Assembly: GCF_902859625.1 (NCBI RefSeq)
Contig: NZ_CADIJX010000009.1
Location: 85,674 to 149,673, forward strand
Direction: 5' to 3'
Length of the DNA stretch: 64,000 nucleotides
Origin: Achromobacter pestifer
GTDB lineage: Bacteria > Pseudomonadota > Gammaproteobacteria > Burkholderiales > Burkholderiaceae_B
Shown here: one piece after another, positions 25,271 to 32,604 of the stretch
Position numbering within the stretch: position 1 is the first letter of the stretch
Layout of the letters: every line of letters begins with the position of its first letter
The notes under the pieces: model-generated
The model's input: the letters and a program-made list of their open reading frames with translations, nothing else
Database searches by the model: none
What the model was told of the DNA's origin: nothing
Position numbers and translations under genes: made by a program

Positions 25271-25882
25271 CTAAAAGGCCTGGCCCAACTTGCGAACCAG
25301 ATCGCCCAGACGCCAGTCGTCTATTCCGTGCGCACGCAACGCGCGCTCGGTTTCCACCACATAGTCCAGGCACGGCCCGGAGTGCCCCACGGCATTGCGC
25401 ACGGATGCCAACAGGCGGTCGTCACTGATGTCGGCCGCATATTCCTGGCATGCGCGGTTCAAGAGGAACACCAGCCCCTGCACCGGCGAGGCCTCGGTAT
25501 GGCAGGTGAGCCAACGGGGGGTATAGGCGCCGGTGACCATTTCGCGGCGCCACAGCGCCTGGAACACCGTCGGCACGTCGCAGGCTGCGATCTGAAACGC
25601 GACGCCGCGGCAACATCCACCCCGATTCAACCCGAACACCAGACCGGGATTGTCGGGCGACCCGCGATGGTCATGTGACCACAGGCACAAAGACCGGTGA
25701 TAGCCGCGCACGGTCGCCAGACGGCGCTCGCGCCAGGCGAAGCCGGGATGCCAGATCAGGGAGCCGTAGGCGAACACCCATAAATCGTCGACGCCGTTCC
25801 ATCCGGCCAGTAGGTCGTCCACCGACAGCATTTGCCGCATTTTTGCCAAACCGGCACAGCCGGCGGGTACTGCCAACGACAT
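25271..25882 (-). CDS. chaC: Glutathione-specific gamma-glutamylcyclotransferase (ChaC family)
   Basis: Cytosolic enzyme of 203 residues that degrades glutathione to 5-oxoproline and Cys-Gly. The gamma-glutamyl-binding YGSL loop is at 39-42 ('VFAYGSLIWHPGF'), the 'RGYHRSLCLWSHDHRGSP' in parts follows, and the catalytic Glu is E112 in 'WRREM'. AGAGGA lies about five bases before the ATG. A strong inverted repeat lies directly upstream of that ribosome-binding site. It converges on pagP. Confidence 0.92.
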   Translation of the reverse strand: MSLAVPAGCAGLAKMRQMLSVDDLLAGWNGVDDLWVFAYGSLIWHPGFAWRERRLATVRGYHRSLCLWSHDHRGSPDNPGLVFGLNRGGCCRGVAFQIAACDVPTVFQALWRREMVTGAYTPRWLTCHTEASPVQGLVFLLNRACQEYAADISDDRLLASVRNAVGHSGPCLDYVVETERALRAHGIDDWRLGDLVRKLGQAF

Positions 25883-25892
25883 AGCGTCCTCT

Positions 25893-25931
25893 GATATCCC
25901 AATTCATTCCATGCAAGGAATGAGGGATATC
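25893..25931. repeat. Long two-part inverted repeat upstream of chaC
   Basis: Outer arms GATATCCC (25893-25900) and GGGATATC (25924-25931) and inner arms TCATTCC and GGAATGA enclose a 6-base loop; the only mismatch is a 3-base bulge. The hairpin ends at the chaC ribosome-binding site, 11 bases before the ATG. In RNA it could hide the start; in DNA it could be an operator. Confidence 0.6.
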
Positions 25932-26042
25932 CTACGCCGACCATCGCGCAAAAGAATTGCGAGATAAGGCCCTTGCAACACGCCGAAAGAAATTTGCATC
26001 CGCCGCAAGCCATGCATGCGGAAAAAATTTGCGCGCCGGCCG

Positions 26043-26501
26043 CTATACCGCGTCCAGCGGCAATTCCGTGGTGCTTTTGATGACTTCCATCGAGAAGCTT
26101 GCGCTGACGTCCAGCAGGTCAACCGCGGCAATCAGCCGGCGGTAAAAGCGGTCATAGGCCGCCATGTCCTCGACCACCACTTTCAACAGGTAGTCGATGT
26201 CACCCGCCATGCGGTGGAACTCCACCACGTTGGGCAACGCCATGACGGCGTTGATCAAGCTCTGCGTCCATTTCTCGTTGTGCTGGCTGGTCTTGATCGA
26301 CACGAAGACGGTCAGGTTCAACCCCAATGCGCGGGGGTCCAGCAGGATGGCATTGCGCGCGATGACGCCGTCATCCTTCAGTTTCTGGATGCGGCGCCAA
26401 CATGGCGTCACGGACAGGTTTACCTGTTCAGCAATTTCAGCGACCGAACAGGTGGCGTCTTTTTGCAGCAGCCCCAATATCTTGATGTCTGTCTGGTCCA
26501 T
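26043..26501 (-). CDS. Lrp/AsnC-family transcriptional regulator
   Basis: DNA-binding regulator of 152 residues. The N-terminal helix-turn-helix (MDQTDIKILGLLQKDATCS... with 'NLSVTPCWRRIQKLKDDGVI') covers ~1-60, and the C-terminal RAM effector domain follows ('MAGDIDYLLKVVVEDMAAYDRF' in parts). 'SVTPCWRRI' is the Lrp branch spelling. The open frame extends nine codons upstream, but ATG 26501 has GAGG six bases before it and begins MDQTDIKIL as in homologues. The target and amino-acid ligand are unknown. The gene lies between chaC and the SDR gene, all on the minus strand with gaps too large to prove an operon. Confidence 0.92.
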   Translation of the reverse strand: MDQTDIKILGLLQKDATCSVAEIAEQVNLSVTPCWRRIQKLKDDGVIARNAILLDPRALGLNLTVFVSIKTSQHNEKWTQSLINAVMALPNVVEFHRMAGDIDYLLKVVVEDMAAYDRFYRRLIAAVDLLDVSASFSMEVIKSTTELPLDAV

Positions 26502-26585
26502 GGGTTTCCTCGACGCGATGGGTGCCAATCTTGCCTGTTACTCCAACCGGCGTCCAGCCAGGGGCTGCCCGCACCGAGTCCCCGC

Positions 26586-27368
26586 CTAATACGTGCCCGG
26601 GTAGCCGCCGCCATCGATCAGGATGCTCTGCGCGGTCATGTAGCCGGCATGCGCGGAACAGAGATAGGCACACAACGCACCCAATTCTTCGGGTTGCCCG
26701 TAGCGCCCCGCCGGATTCGCCCGGCCGCGCTCGTCCCAGAGTTGATCGAACGTCTTTCCGCCCGACTGCTCCAGCATGCCCTGGATATGTCTGACCTGCG
26801 CATCCGTGGCGAAAGCGCCCGGCAGCAGGTTGTTGATGGTGACGTTGTGCCGCACCGTCTGACGCGCCAAACCGCCCACAAAACCGATCAACCCCGACCG
26901 CGCGCCATTGGACAAGCCCAGTTCGGCATGCGGCGCCTTCACGCTGCGCGAGACGATATTCACGATGCGGCCGAAGCGGCGCTCGATCATGCCGTCAACC
27001 ACGCGCCGGATCATGTCGATCGGCCCCAGCATCATCGCGTCCAGCGACGCGATCCAGTCCTCGCGCGTCCAGTCCCGGAAGTCGCCGGGCAAGGGGCCGT
27101 CGGCGTTGTTGATGAGGATGTCGGGATGCGGGCAAGCCGCGATCGCCGCGTCCCGGCCTTGCACCTGGGTCAGATCGGCCGACACCCAGCCCACGCCGAT
27201 GCCGGTTTCGTGGGAGATCTCGGCCGCGGCCTGCTCCAGCGTTTGCGGATTCCGGGCCGCGATCGTCACGGCCACCCCTTCGCGCGCCAATTGCAGTGCA
27301 CACGCCCGACCCATGCCGCGGCTGCCGCCAAAGACCAATGCCGTTTTGCCGCTGATCCCCAGATCCAT
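26586..27368 (-). CDS. SDR-family oxidoreductase with non-canonical catalytic site
   Basis: Short-chain dehydrogenase of 260 residues with the cofactor loop GGSRGMG at 14-20, the NNAD motif at 87-90 and the C-terminal 'SILIDGGGYPG'. The catalytic Ser140 is kept (NIVSRS), but at the place of the usual Tyr-x-x-x-Lys the protein reads GLSNGARSGL, giving Ser153 and Arg157. A branch of SDR proteins in Burkholderiales shares this SNGAR spelling, so it is a subfamily trait rather than damage. Substrate is unknown. GGGAG lies eight bases before the chosen ATG; an earlier in-frame start at 27395 has no such site. Confidence 0.88.
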   Translation of the reverse strand: MDLGISGKTALVFGGSRGMGRACALQLAREGVAVTIAARNPQTLEQAAAEISHETGIGVGWVSADLTQVQGRDAAIAACPHPDILINNADGPLPGDFRDWTREDWIASLDAMMLGPIDMIRRVVDGMIERRFGRIVNIVSRSVKAPHAELGLSNGARSGLIGFVGGLARQTVRHNVTINNLLPGAFATDAQVRHIQGMLEQSGGKTFDQLWDERGRANPAGRYGQPEELGALCAYLCSAHAGYMTAQSILIDGGGYPGTY

Positions 27369-27571
27369 GCCTGATTCTCCCGTTGCATGTTGCACCGCCC
27401 ACTACGGGCCCCGACAGGCCCGATACGCCAAAGCAGGTCAGTATAGGAGCGCCCGTCAGCCCGGGAATGGAATTTTTTTCTAATCTACCGCCCCAAGCCC
27501 GCGAATTTGGCAAAGGCATTCCAGTGCAAATCCCTAACATGGATGCATGTCTTACCCTTGAGGCCTCACCC

Positions 27572-28108
27572 ATGTCTTCCGTCCAACTTGCTTTTGCCGA
27601 CATGCGCGCATTGTGCGAATCGGTGCAGGTCGCCCAGATGAATGCGGCGCGCGGCCTCCTGCGCGATCTGGCATCCAGCGTCGCCAACGCCGGCGACATG
27701 CTCCAGGGCCTGCCCGATGAATTGCGCGCCGGCCGCGCCGACACCTATACCCGCCACATCGCCTACGCCGATCCACATGGCGCCTTCACGGTGGCCTACC
27801 TGATCTGGCGTCCCGGCCAATTCAGCCCTGTCCACGGCCACAAGACCTGGTGCACCTATCAAGTGTTGCAGGGCGAACTGACCGAAACGCACTATCGCTG
27901 GGCCCCGGAATCCTCGGCTGCCATCGCGTCCGGCGAGGTGATTCGCCGCCCCGGTGAAATCGTCACCGCGACGCAGGGCCTGCGCCAAATTCACCGGCTG
28001 GGCAACGCAGGGACGGAAGTCGCCGTGTCGCTGCACATCTACGGCGTGGACCAGGCGGACTTGTGCACGGGCGTCAATCACTTGATCGCCAACGTGGTGT
28101 CTCACTAG
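27572..28108 (+). CDS. Cysteine dioxygenase-like cupin protein
   Basis: Non-haem iron dioxygenase-like cupin of 178 residues. The metal ligands appear as His88 and His90 in 'SPVHGHKTW' and His141 in 'LRQIHRLGN', with the cupin-1 tail 'YQVLQGELTETHYRW'. This fits the cysteine/3-mercaptopropionate dioxygenase family, which oxidises a thiol to a sulfinate. Which thiol is used cannot be told. Start is ATG 27572 with GAGG eight bases upstream; ATGs further up in the frame (27383, 27539) lack support. It is divergent from the SDR gene. Confidence 0.82.
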   Translation: MSSVQLAFADMRALCESVQVAQMNAARGLLRDLASSVANAGDMLQGLPDELRAGRADTYTRHIAYADPHGAFTVAYLIWRPGQFSPVHGHKTWCTYQVLQGELTETHYRWAPESSAAIASGEVIRRPGEIVTATQGLRQIHRLGNAGTEVAVSLHIYGVDQADLCTGVNHLIANVVSH

Positions 28109-28126
28109 ACATCAACGGAGCAAATG

Positions 28127-28157
28127 AAAAATGGGGCCCGCCGGGCCCCATTTTCTT
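28127..28157. terminator. Bidirectional terminator between the cupin and TPP-enzyme genes
   Basis: Perfect hairpin with arms AAAATGGGGCCCG/CGGGCCCCATTTT and almost no loop. It has T-rich tails on both strands and serves both convergent genes. Confidence 0.85.
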
Positions 28158-28178
28158 TCCTGAACCAGCAAGCCGGGC

Positions 28179-29873
28179 TTAACCCATCCACTGGCTGACC
28201 GGCGCCGCCGCATCCTGCAAGGGCTGCGCCACCACGTCGATCAGCGCCGGGCCGTCATGCTCCATGGCGGCCTTGATGGCCGCATCCAGCTTGGACGGAT
28301 CTTCCACGCGCCAGGCCTTCACGCCATAGGCTTCCGCGATGCGGGCATGGTCGGTGCGGTTGAAGTCCACGCTGTAATAGCGCTCGTCGTAGCCCGCCTT
28401 CTGGCTGGCCTTGATCCAACCATAGACCGAATTGGAAAACACGATCATCAACAGCGGCGCCTTGTGGCGCACGATGGTTTCCAGTTCACCCACCGTGAAG
28501 CCAAAGCTGCCGTCGCCCATCACCGACACGCACTTGGATTGCGGCCGACCGACCCACGCACCCAGCGCGGCCGACATCGAAAAGCCCAGTGCGCCGTGTG
28601 CGCGGTTGGTGATGAAATGCCGGCCAGGGCGCGACACATCGTAATAGGCCGAAAAGTACGGGCAAGGCGTGCCGGGATCGGCGCACACGATCGCGTCATC
28701 GGGCAGCAAGCGGTTCAACGACTGCACCACGCGCTCGGGGCGAATCGGTGCGTCCAGGCTGTTGGCCAGGGGTTCCAGTTGCGCCAGACGCGCGGCCTTG
28801 GCGCGGCCAGCCAGCACCGCGCCATCGACCGCCTCCGAATTCCGATGCGCCAGGCGAGCCTGCACCTCGGCACCCAAGGCCTCCAGCGCCAGCTTGGCGT
28901 CGCCCACCATGCCGACTTCGGTCAGATAGTTGGCGCCGATCACCATCGGATCGATATCAATGTGCAGAATGGGCACATCACGGTTCGGGAAGCGCCAGTG
29001 CTCGGTCGACGTCGACCCGGCGCGGCAGCCCACGAACAGCACCACGTCGGCCGCGGCCACCACATCTCGCGTCGCCATCACGCCGCCATTGGACCCGACC
29101 ACGCCGGCATTCAGCGGATGCGTGTCCGCCAAGCTGCCCTGCCCGCTGACCGTCACGCATACCGCCGACTTCAGCGTTTCCGCCAGTGCTTGCAAGGCGC
29201 CGCTAGCCCCTGCGATGACCACGCCGCCGCCGCAGATGATGACCGGGGCGCGAGCGCCGATCAAGCGCTGCGCGGCACGCGCCACATCGGCCGGATCCGG
29301 CGCAAAACGCATGGACGGGAATTGACCGTGCTCGGGTTGCGCCCAGATATCGGTCGCGTCCACTTGCTGCTTCATCACGTCATAGGGAAAGCACAGGTGC
29401 GCCGAGCCGGGCTTGCCCGTGGTCATGGCGCGGAACGCCGCGCGCACCATGCCGGGGATCTGGTCCGCGCGGTCGATCGTGCGATTCCACTTGGTCAGCG
29501 GGCGGTACAGCGCTTCCTGATCCAGTTCGGTCAACGGGTACTTGCCGCGCGAACCCACCGCCACATCGGAGGTGATGCCCAACACGGGAATGGACGACTC
29601 ATTGGCCTCGACCAGACCGGGCAGCAGATACGTCGCGCCGCCACCGCTGGGGCCCTCGCACACGCCCACCTTGCCGGTCACGCGGGCATAGGCATCCGCC
29701 ATGTAGCCCGCGCTGCGTTCGTCGCGCGTCAGGATGTGTTGCATGCCGTGATCCAGGCGATACAGCGCATCGTAGAACGGCAAGCTGGTGTCGCCGCACA
29801 GGCCAAAAATATGTTTGACGCCGTTGTGTTGCAGCATCCGCACCATGGCTTCGGCGCCGGTCAGGTTTTCCAT
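28179..29873 (-). CDS. Thiamine-diphosphate-dependent enzyme (acetolactate synthase-like)
   Basis: ThDP enzyme of 564 residues with the three-domain order of the POX/AHAS family: N-terminal pyrimidine-binding domain with the catalytic Glu in 'LTRDERSAGYMADAYAR', a central domain (~190-330), and a C-terminal domain with the ThDP/Mg motif 'GDGSFGFTVGELETIVRHK' in parts and the 'NSVYGWIK' segment. It is not IlvB: the gene stands with a Bug binding protein and a GntR regulator, not ilvH. It probably acts on a 2-oxo acid or related compound from that uptake system (inference). GGAG precedes the chosen ATG by five bases; the frame opens 13 codons earlier. Confidence 0.85.
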   Translation of the reverse strand: MENLTGAEAMVRMLQHNGVKHIFGLCGDTSLPFYDALYRLDHGMQHILTRDERSAGYMADAYARVTGKVGVCEGPSGGGATYLLPGLVEANESSIPVLGITSDVAVGSRGKYPLTELDQEALYRPLTKWNRTIDRADQIPGMVRAAFRAMTTGKPGSAHLCFPYDVMKQQVDATDIWAQPEHGQFPSMRFAPDPADVARAAQRLIGARAPVIICGGGVVIAGASGALQALAETLKSAVCVTVSGQGSLADTHPLNAGVVGSNGGVMATRDVVAAADVVLFVGCRAGSTSTEHWRFPNRDVPILHIDIDPMVIGANYLTEVGMVGDAKLALEALGAEVQARLAHRNSEAVDGAVLAGRAKAARLAQLEPLANSLDAPIRPERVVQSLNRLLPDDAIVCADPGTPCPYFSAYYDVSRPGRHFITNRAHGALGFSMSAALGAWVGRPQSKCVSVMGDGSFGFTVGELETIVRHKAPLLMIVFSNSVYGWIKASQKAGYDERYYSVDFNRTDHARIAEAYGVKAWRVEDPSKLDAAIKAAMEHDGPALIDVVAQPLQDAAAPVSQWMG

Positions 29874-29934
29874 ATCATCTCCACGTATATCGTGGACGGG
29901 ACCGGGCGGCACGCCACCCGGCCGTCCGCCACAC

Positions 29935-30921
29935 TTAGTTGTCCAGATTGATGTTGCTGCTCTTGATGAAAGCGCTCCAGCGGTCGTATTCCGACTTCAC
30001 GTATGCATCCAGCGCAGGGCCGTCGGACGCCACGATCTCGAAGCCCGCCTCGGTGACTTTCTTCTTGATTTCAGGATCGGCCAGTACGGCCTTGAAGTCC
30101 GCGGTCAGCTTCTTCACCGTCGCTTCGGGCGTCCCCTTCGGCGCGAACATGCCGCTCCACGAATAGGCAACGAAGCCCGGAAAGCCCGACTCGGCCACCG
30201 TTGGCACATTCGGCAATTCCGGCAGGCGCTTTTCGCCGGCCACGGCCAAGGGCTTGATCTTGCCGGCCTGGATCTGTCCGCGCAGCGCCGCAAAACTCAG
30301 CCACGTCATGTTGGCCTGCCCGCCCACCACCGCCTGAATGGCAGGCCCGCCGCCGCCATACGGCACATGCAGCAAGTCCACCTTCGACAGGCGCTTGAGC
30401 TCTTCGGGCGCCAGATGATTCAGCGACCCAACGCCCGTGGACGCATAGTTGAATTTGTTCGGCGCTTCCTTGGCGGCGGCCGCCAAAAACGCCTTCAAGT
30501 TATCCCCAGGCACGTTGGGATTTGCGCCGATCACCAGCGGAAACCGCACGGTCTGGGAAATCGCCACGAAGTCCTTGAAGGTGTCATAAGGCAGCTTGGG
30601 CTTCACGGCGGGATTGATGCCATGGTTGTCAAAGCTGACCAACAACGTGTTGCCATCAGGCTCGGCACGAGCCACAAAGGCCGTCGCAATCTGGCTGGCC
30701 GCTCCCGGACGGTTTTCCACCACAACGGCCCGGCCGCCCAATTGCTGCGACAGGCGTGGTTGCAGGATGCGAGCCAGGATGTCGGTGCTGCCACCCGGCG
30801 GATAGGGCACCACCAGGATCAGTGGCCGTTCCTCGGCAACGGCGGGCGCGGCGATCATGGCGCCCCCCGCCGCGGCCGTCGCGCATAGCGCCGCGAATAC
30901 CCGCTTCATCGTGTGAGTCAT
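29935..30921 (-). CDS. Bug-family (TctC-like) tripartite tricarboxylate-type solute-binding protein
   Basis: Periplasmic binding protein of 328 residues, with a signal peptide ending APAVAEE. The family opening 'LILVVPYPPGGSTDILARI' in parts, 'GRAVVVENRPGAASQIAT' in parts, 'FNYASTGVGSLNHL' and 'VPYGGGGPAIQAVVGGQ' in parts are all present. Bug proteins are very numerous in Alcaligenaceae and bind carboxylates. No TctA/TctB membrane genes are nearby, so it would have to share a transporter or act as a sensor. It overlaps the GntR gene by four bases (ATGA), so the regulator and the receptor are translated together. Confidence 0.92.
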   Translation of the reverse strand: MTHTMKRVFAALCATAAAGGAMIAAPAVAEERPLILVVPYPPGGSTDILARILQPRLSQQLGGRAVVVENRPGAASQIATAFVARAEPDGNTLLVSFDNHGINPAVKPKLPYDTFKDFVAISQTVRFPLVIGANPNVPGDNLKAFLAAAAKEAPNKFNYASTGVGSLNHLAPEELKRLSKVDLLHVPYGGGGPAIQAVVGGQANMTWLSFAALRGQIQAGKIKPLAVAGEKRLPELPNVPTVAESGFPGFVAYSWSGMFAPKGTPEATVKKLTADFKAVLADPEIKKKVTEAGFEIVASDGPALDAYVKSEYDRWSAFIKSSNINLDN

Positions 30922-31673
30922 TGTTTTTCCCCTGCTGTCGTAGTGTTGGCCGGCGCTGCCAAGACGGGTTCGGCCTGGTCCCGCATGTAAATCGTTGAAA
31001 AGCCTGTCCGTATCACGTCGGTGATCTGATCCAGTCGGCGACCGATGTGCGCGGTCATCAATCCGGGCAAGGCGTCGACATCGCGCTGTTCCAGCGCCTG
31101 CACAATGCGCAAATGCTCGCCCTGGGTATGGCTGCGTCGGCCCTGCTGCATGTCGATCCAGCGGACGAAATGGATACGTGCATTGACGCTCTCAAGTGCG
31201 CGCACGAACTCCTCATTGCGCGACAAGCGGGCCAGGCGCACATGGAACGCTTCATCCAGATCCAGCAGGCGCGTCGCATCGGCGTCTTCGGGCACGTCGC
31301 GGGAATGCTCGACGAATTGGCGCAACCCGGCCAGCTCTTCGTCGCTTGCACGCTCGCAGGCGGCGCGCACGATCCCGGCCTCCAACACCGCGCGATACTC
31401 ATACAAGCTGTGGATTTGCTTGGCGTCCAGTAATCGGGCTATGAAGCCCCGGTTGACCGAGCGAGTCAGAAAGCCTTCCACCATCAGTTGGTTGAGCACT
31501 TCGCGCAACGGGGTGCGGCTGACATTCAGGCGCCGCGCCAGTTCGACTTCGTTGATGCGTTCGCCCGGTTTGAAATCAAAGCGCACCGCCATCGCCTTGA
31601 CTGCCCCATACAGCTCGGCCTGCCCGGCGGACGTACGGGAGGCAGGTCGGATGGCTGAAGAAGTTTGCGTCAT
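30918..31673 (-). CDS. GntR-family (FadR/FCD type) transcriptional regulator
   Basis: Regulator of 251 residues with a GntR winged helix-turn-helix at ~20-85 ('INEVELARRLNVSRTPLREVLNQL' in parts) and a C-terminal all-helical FCD ligand domain (~95-220, with 'LDEAFHVRLARLSRNEEF' in parts and the metal-binding His in 'HTQGEHLRIVQAL'). First gene of the operon GntR-Bug-TPP enzyme, so autoregulation is likely. Two direct copies of AGTGCATAC lie in the promoter region upstream. Confidence 0.92.
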   Translation of the reverse strand: MTQTSSAIRPASRTSAGQAELYGAVKAMAVRFDFKPGERINEVELARRLNVSRTPLREVLNQLMVEGFLTRSVNRGFIARLLDAKQIHSLYEYRAVLEAGIVRAACERASDEELAGLRQFVEHSRDVPEDADATRLLDLDEAFHVRLARLSRNEEFVRALESVNARIHFVRWIDMQQGRRSHTQGEHLRIVQALEQRDVDALPGLMTAHIGRRLDQITDVIRTGFSTIYMRDQAEPVLAAPANTTTAGEKQ

Positions 31674-31710
31674 GCCGGGTCTGAAACGGAGGAGTTTTCC
31701 TACGGGATGA

Positions 31711-31731
31711 AGTGCATACTAAAGTGCATAC
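31711..31731. promoter_or_regulatory. Candidate GntR operator: two direct AGTGCATAC repeats
   Basis: AGTGCATAC occurs at 31711-31719 and 31723-31731, 12 bases apart, 38-58 bases before the GntR start. On the minus strand they overlap a possible promoter with -35 TTGCCG and -10 TAGTAT separated by 18 bases, so binding would block transcription. Confidence 0.5.
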
Positions 31732-31869
31732 ACTTTGATCGGCAACTCGGGTTTGCCCGGACGCACGAAGGCGAATGCGCACGCAGCGGCGCGCGCAAAC
31801 TCGGAAAAAGGGGGGCCAGAAGACTCAAGCGAGCCGGCGTTGATGCCGGGTCAGGCCCATGGCCTGGAA

Positions 31870-32589
31870 TTACAGGCCGGTATCCAGCGTGTAATGTGCG
31901 CCGTCGCGGTTTTCCAGCGTCAGCGTGGTCAGCACGGGCGTCGTGGCGGCAGGATCTTGCTGCACGTGGATGCGCAAATTGGCCAGCGGCACATCAAAGC
32001 CGCCGCTTGCGGCTTCAACGCCAACGTCTGCCACCTGCGCCAGACGCTCGGCCACCGCGCGGGCATCGGCTGCGCGAGCGTCGATGCGCAACAAGCTGCG
32101 GGCGCCGTTGGGGTGCGCCATCAAGTCGGGCGACCAGACACACTCGGGCGTCAGATGGCGGCAGAAATACATGCGGATGCCGGGCAAGGGCTGCTCGGCA
32201 AAACGCACGGTGTGGAAACGGGCCTGGACTTCCTGGCCGTCCAGCATGGCGGGACGGGTCAGCTCTTGCACGGGATTCACGGCGAACCCCGCTGCCTTCA
32301 ACCGTTCATAGGTCGCGTCGGCGTCATAGGTGCGAAACACCAGCGCTTCCAGCCCGAACGGGGAATCGGCAATTTCCTTACGGGCGGGCGGCGCACCCGG
32401 CGGCCAGCCCAGCAATTCGACATAGGTGCCTTCCAGCACGATCAGCCGATTGCACGACCCCAAGTTATGCACCGCTTTGTCGCTCAGGTGAAAACCCTGG
32501 CGTTCAAAATGCGGCGCCAGCGCATCCAGCCGGTCGCGCACCATGACGACGGCATGGTCGAATTCGGTGCGGCCGACGGAATGCAGCAT
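31870..32589 (-). CDS. VOC-superfamily protein (glyoxalase-like domain)
   Basis: Protein of 239 residues with two beta-alpha-beta-beta-beta units of the vicinal oxygen chelate fold. The first begins 'GRTEFDHAVVMVRDRLDAL' in parts, a pattern seen in the Glyoxalase_3 family; possible metal ligands are His12 and the Glu in 'VLEGTYVELLGW'. No substrate is apparent. It starts 15 bases after the secA stop on the same strand, so it is likely cotranscribed with secA. Confidence 0.8.
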   Translation of the reverse strand: MLHSVGRTEFDHAVVMVRDRLDALAPHFERQGFHLSDKAVHNLGSCNRLIVLEGTYVELLGWPPGAPPARKEIADSPFGLEALVFRTYDADATYERLKAAGFAVNPVQELTRPAMLDGQEVQARFHTVRFAEQPLPGIRMYFCRHLTPECVWSPDLMAHPNGARSLLRIDARAADARAVAERLAQVADVGVEAASGGFDVPLANLRIHVQQDPAATTPVLTTLTLENRDGAHYTLDTGL

Positions 32590-32604
32590 GGCGTTAGTCC
32601 CTGG

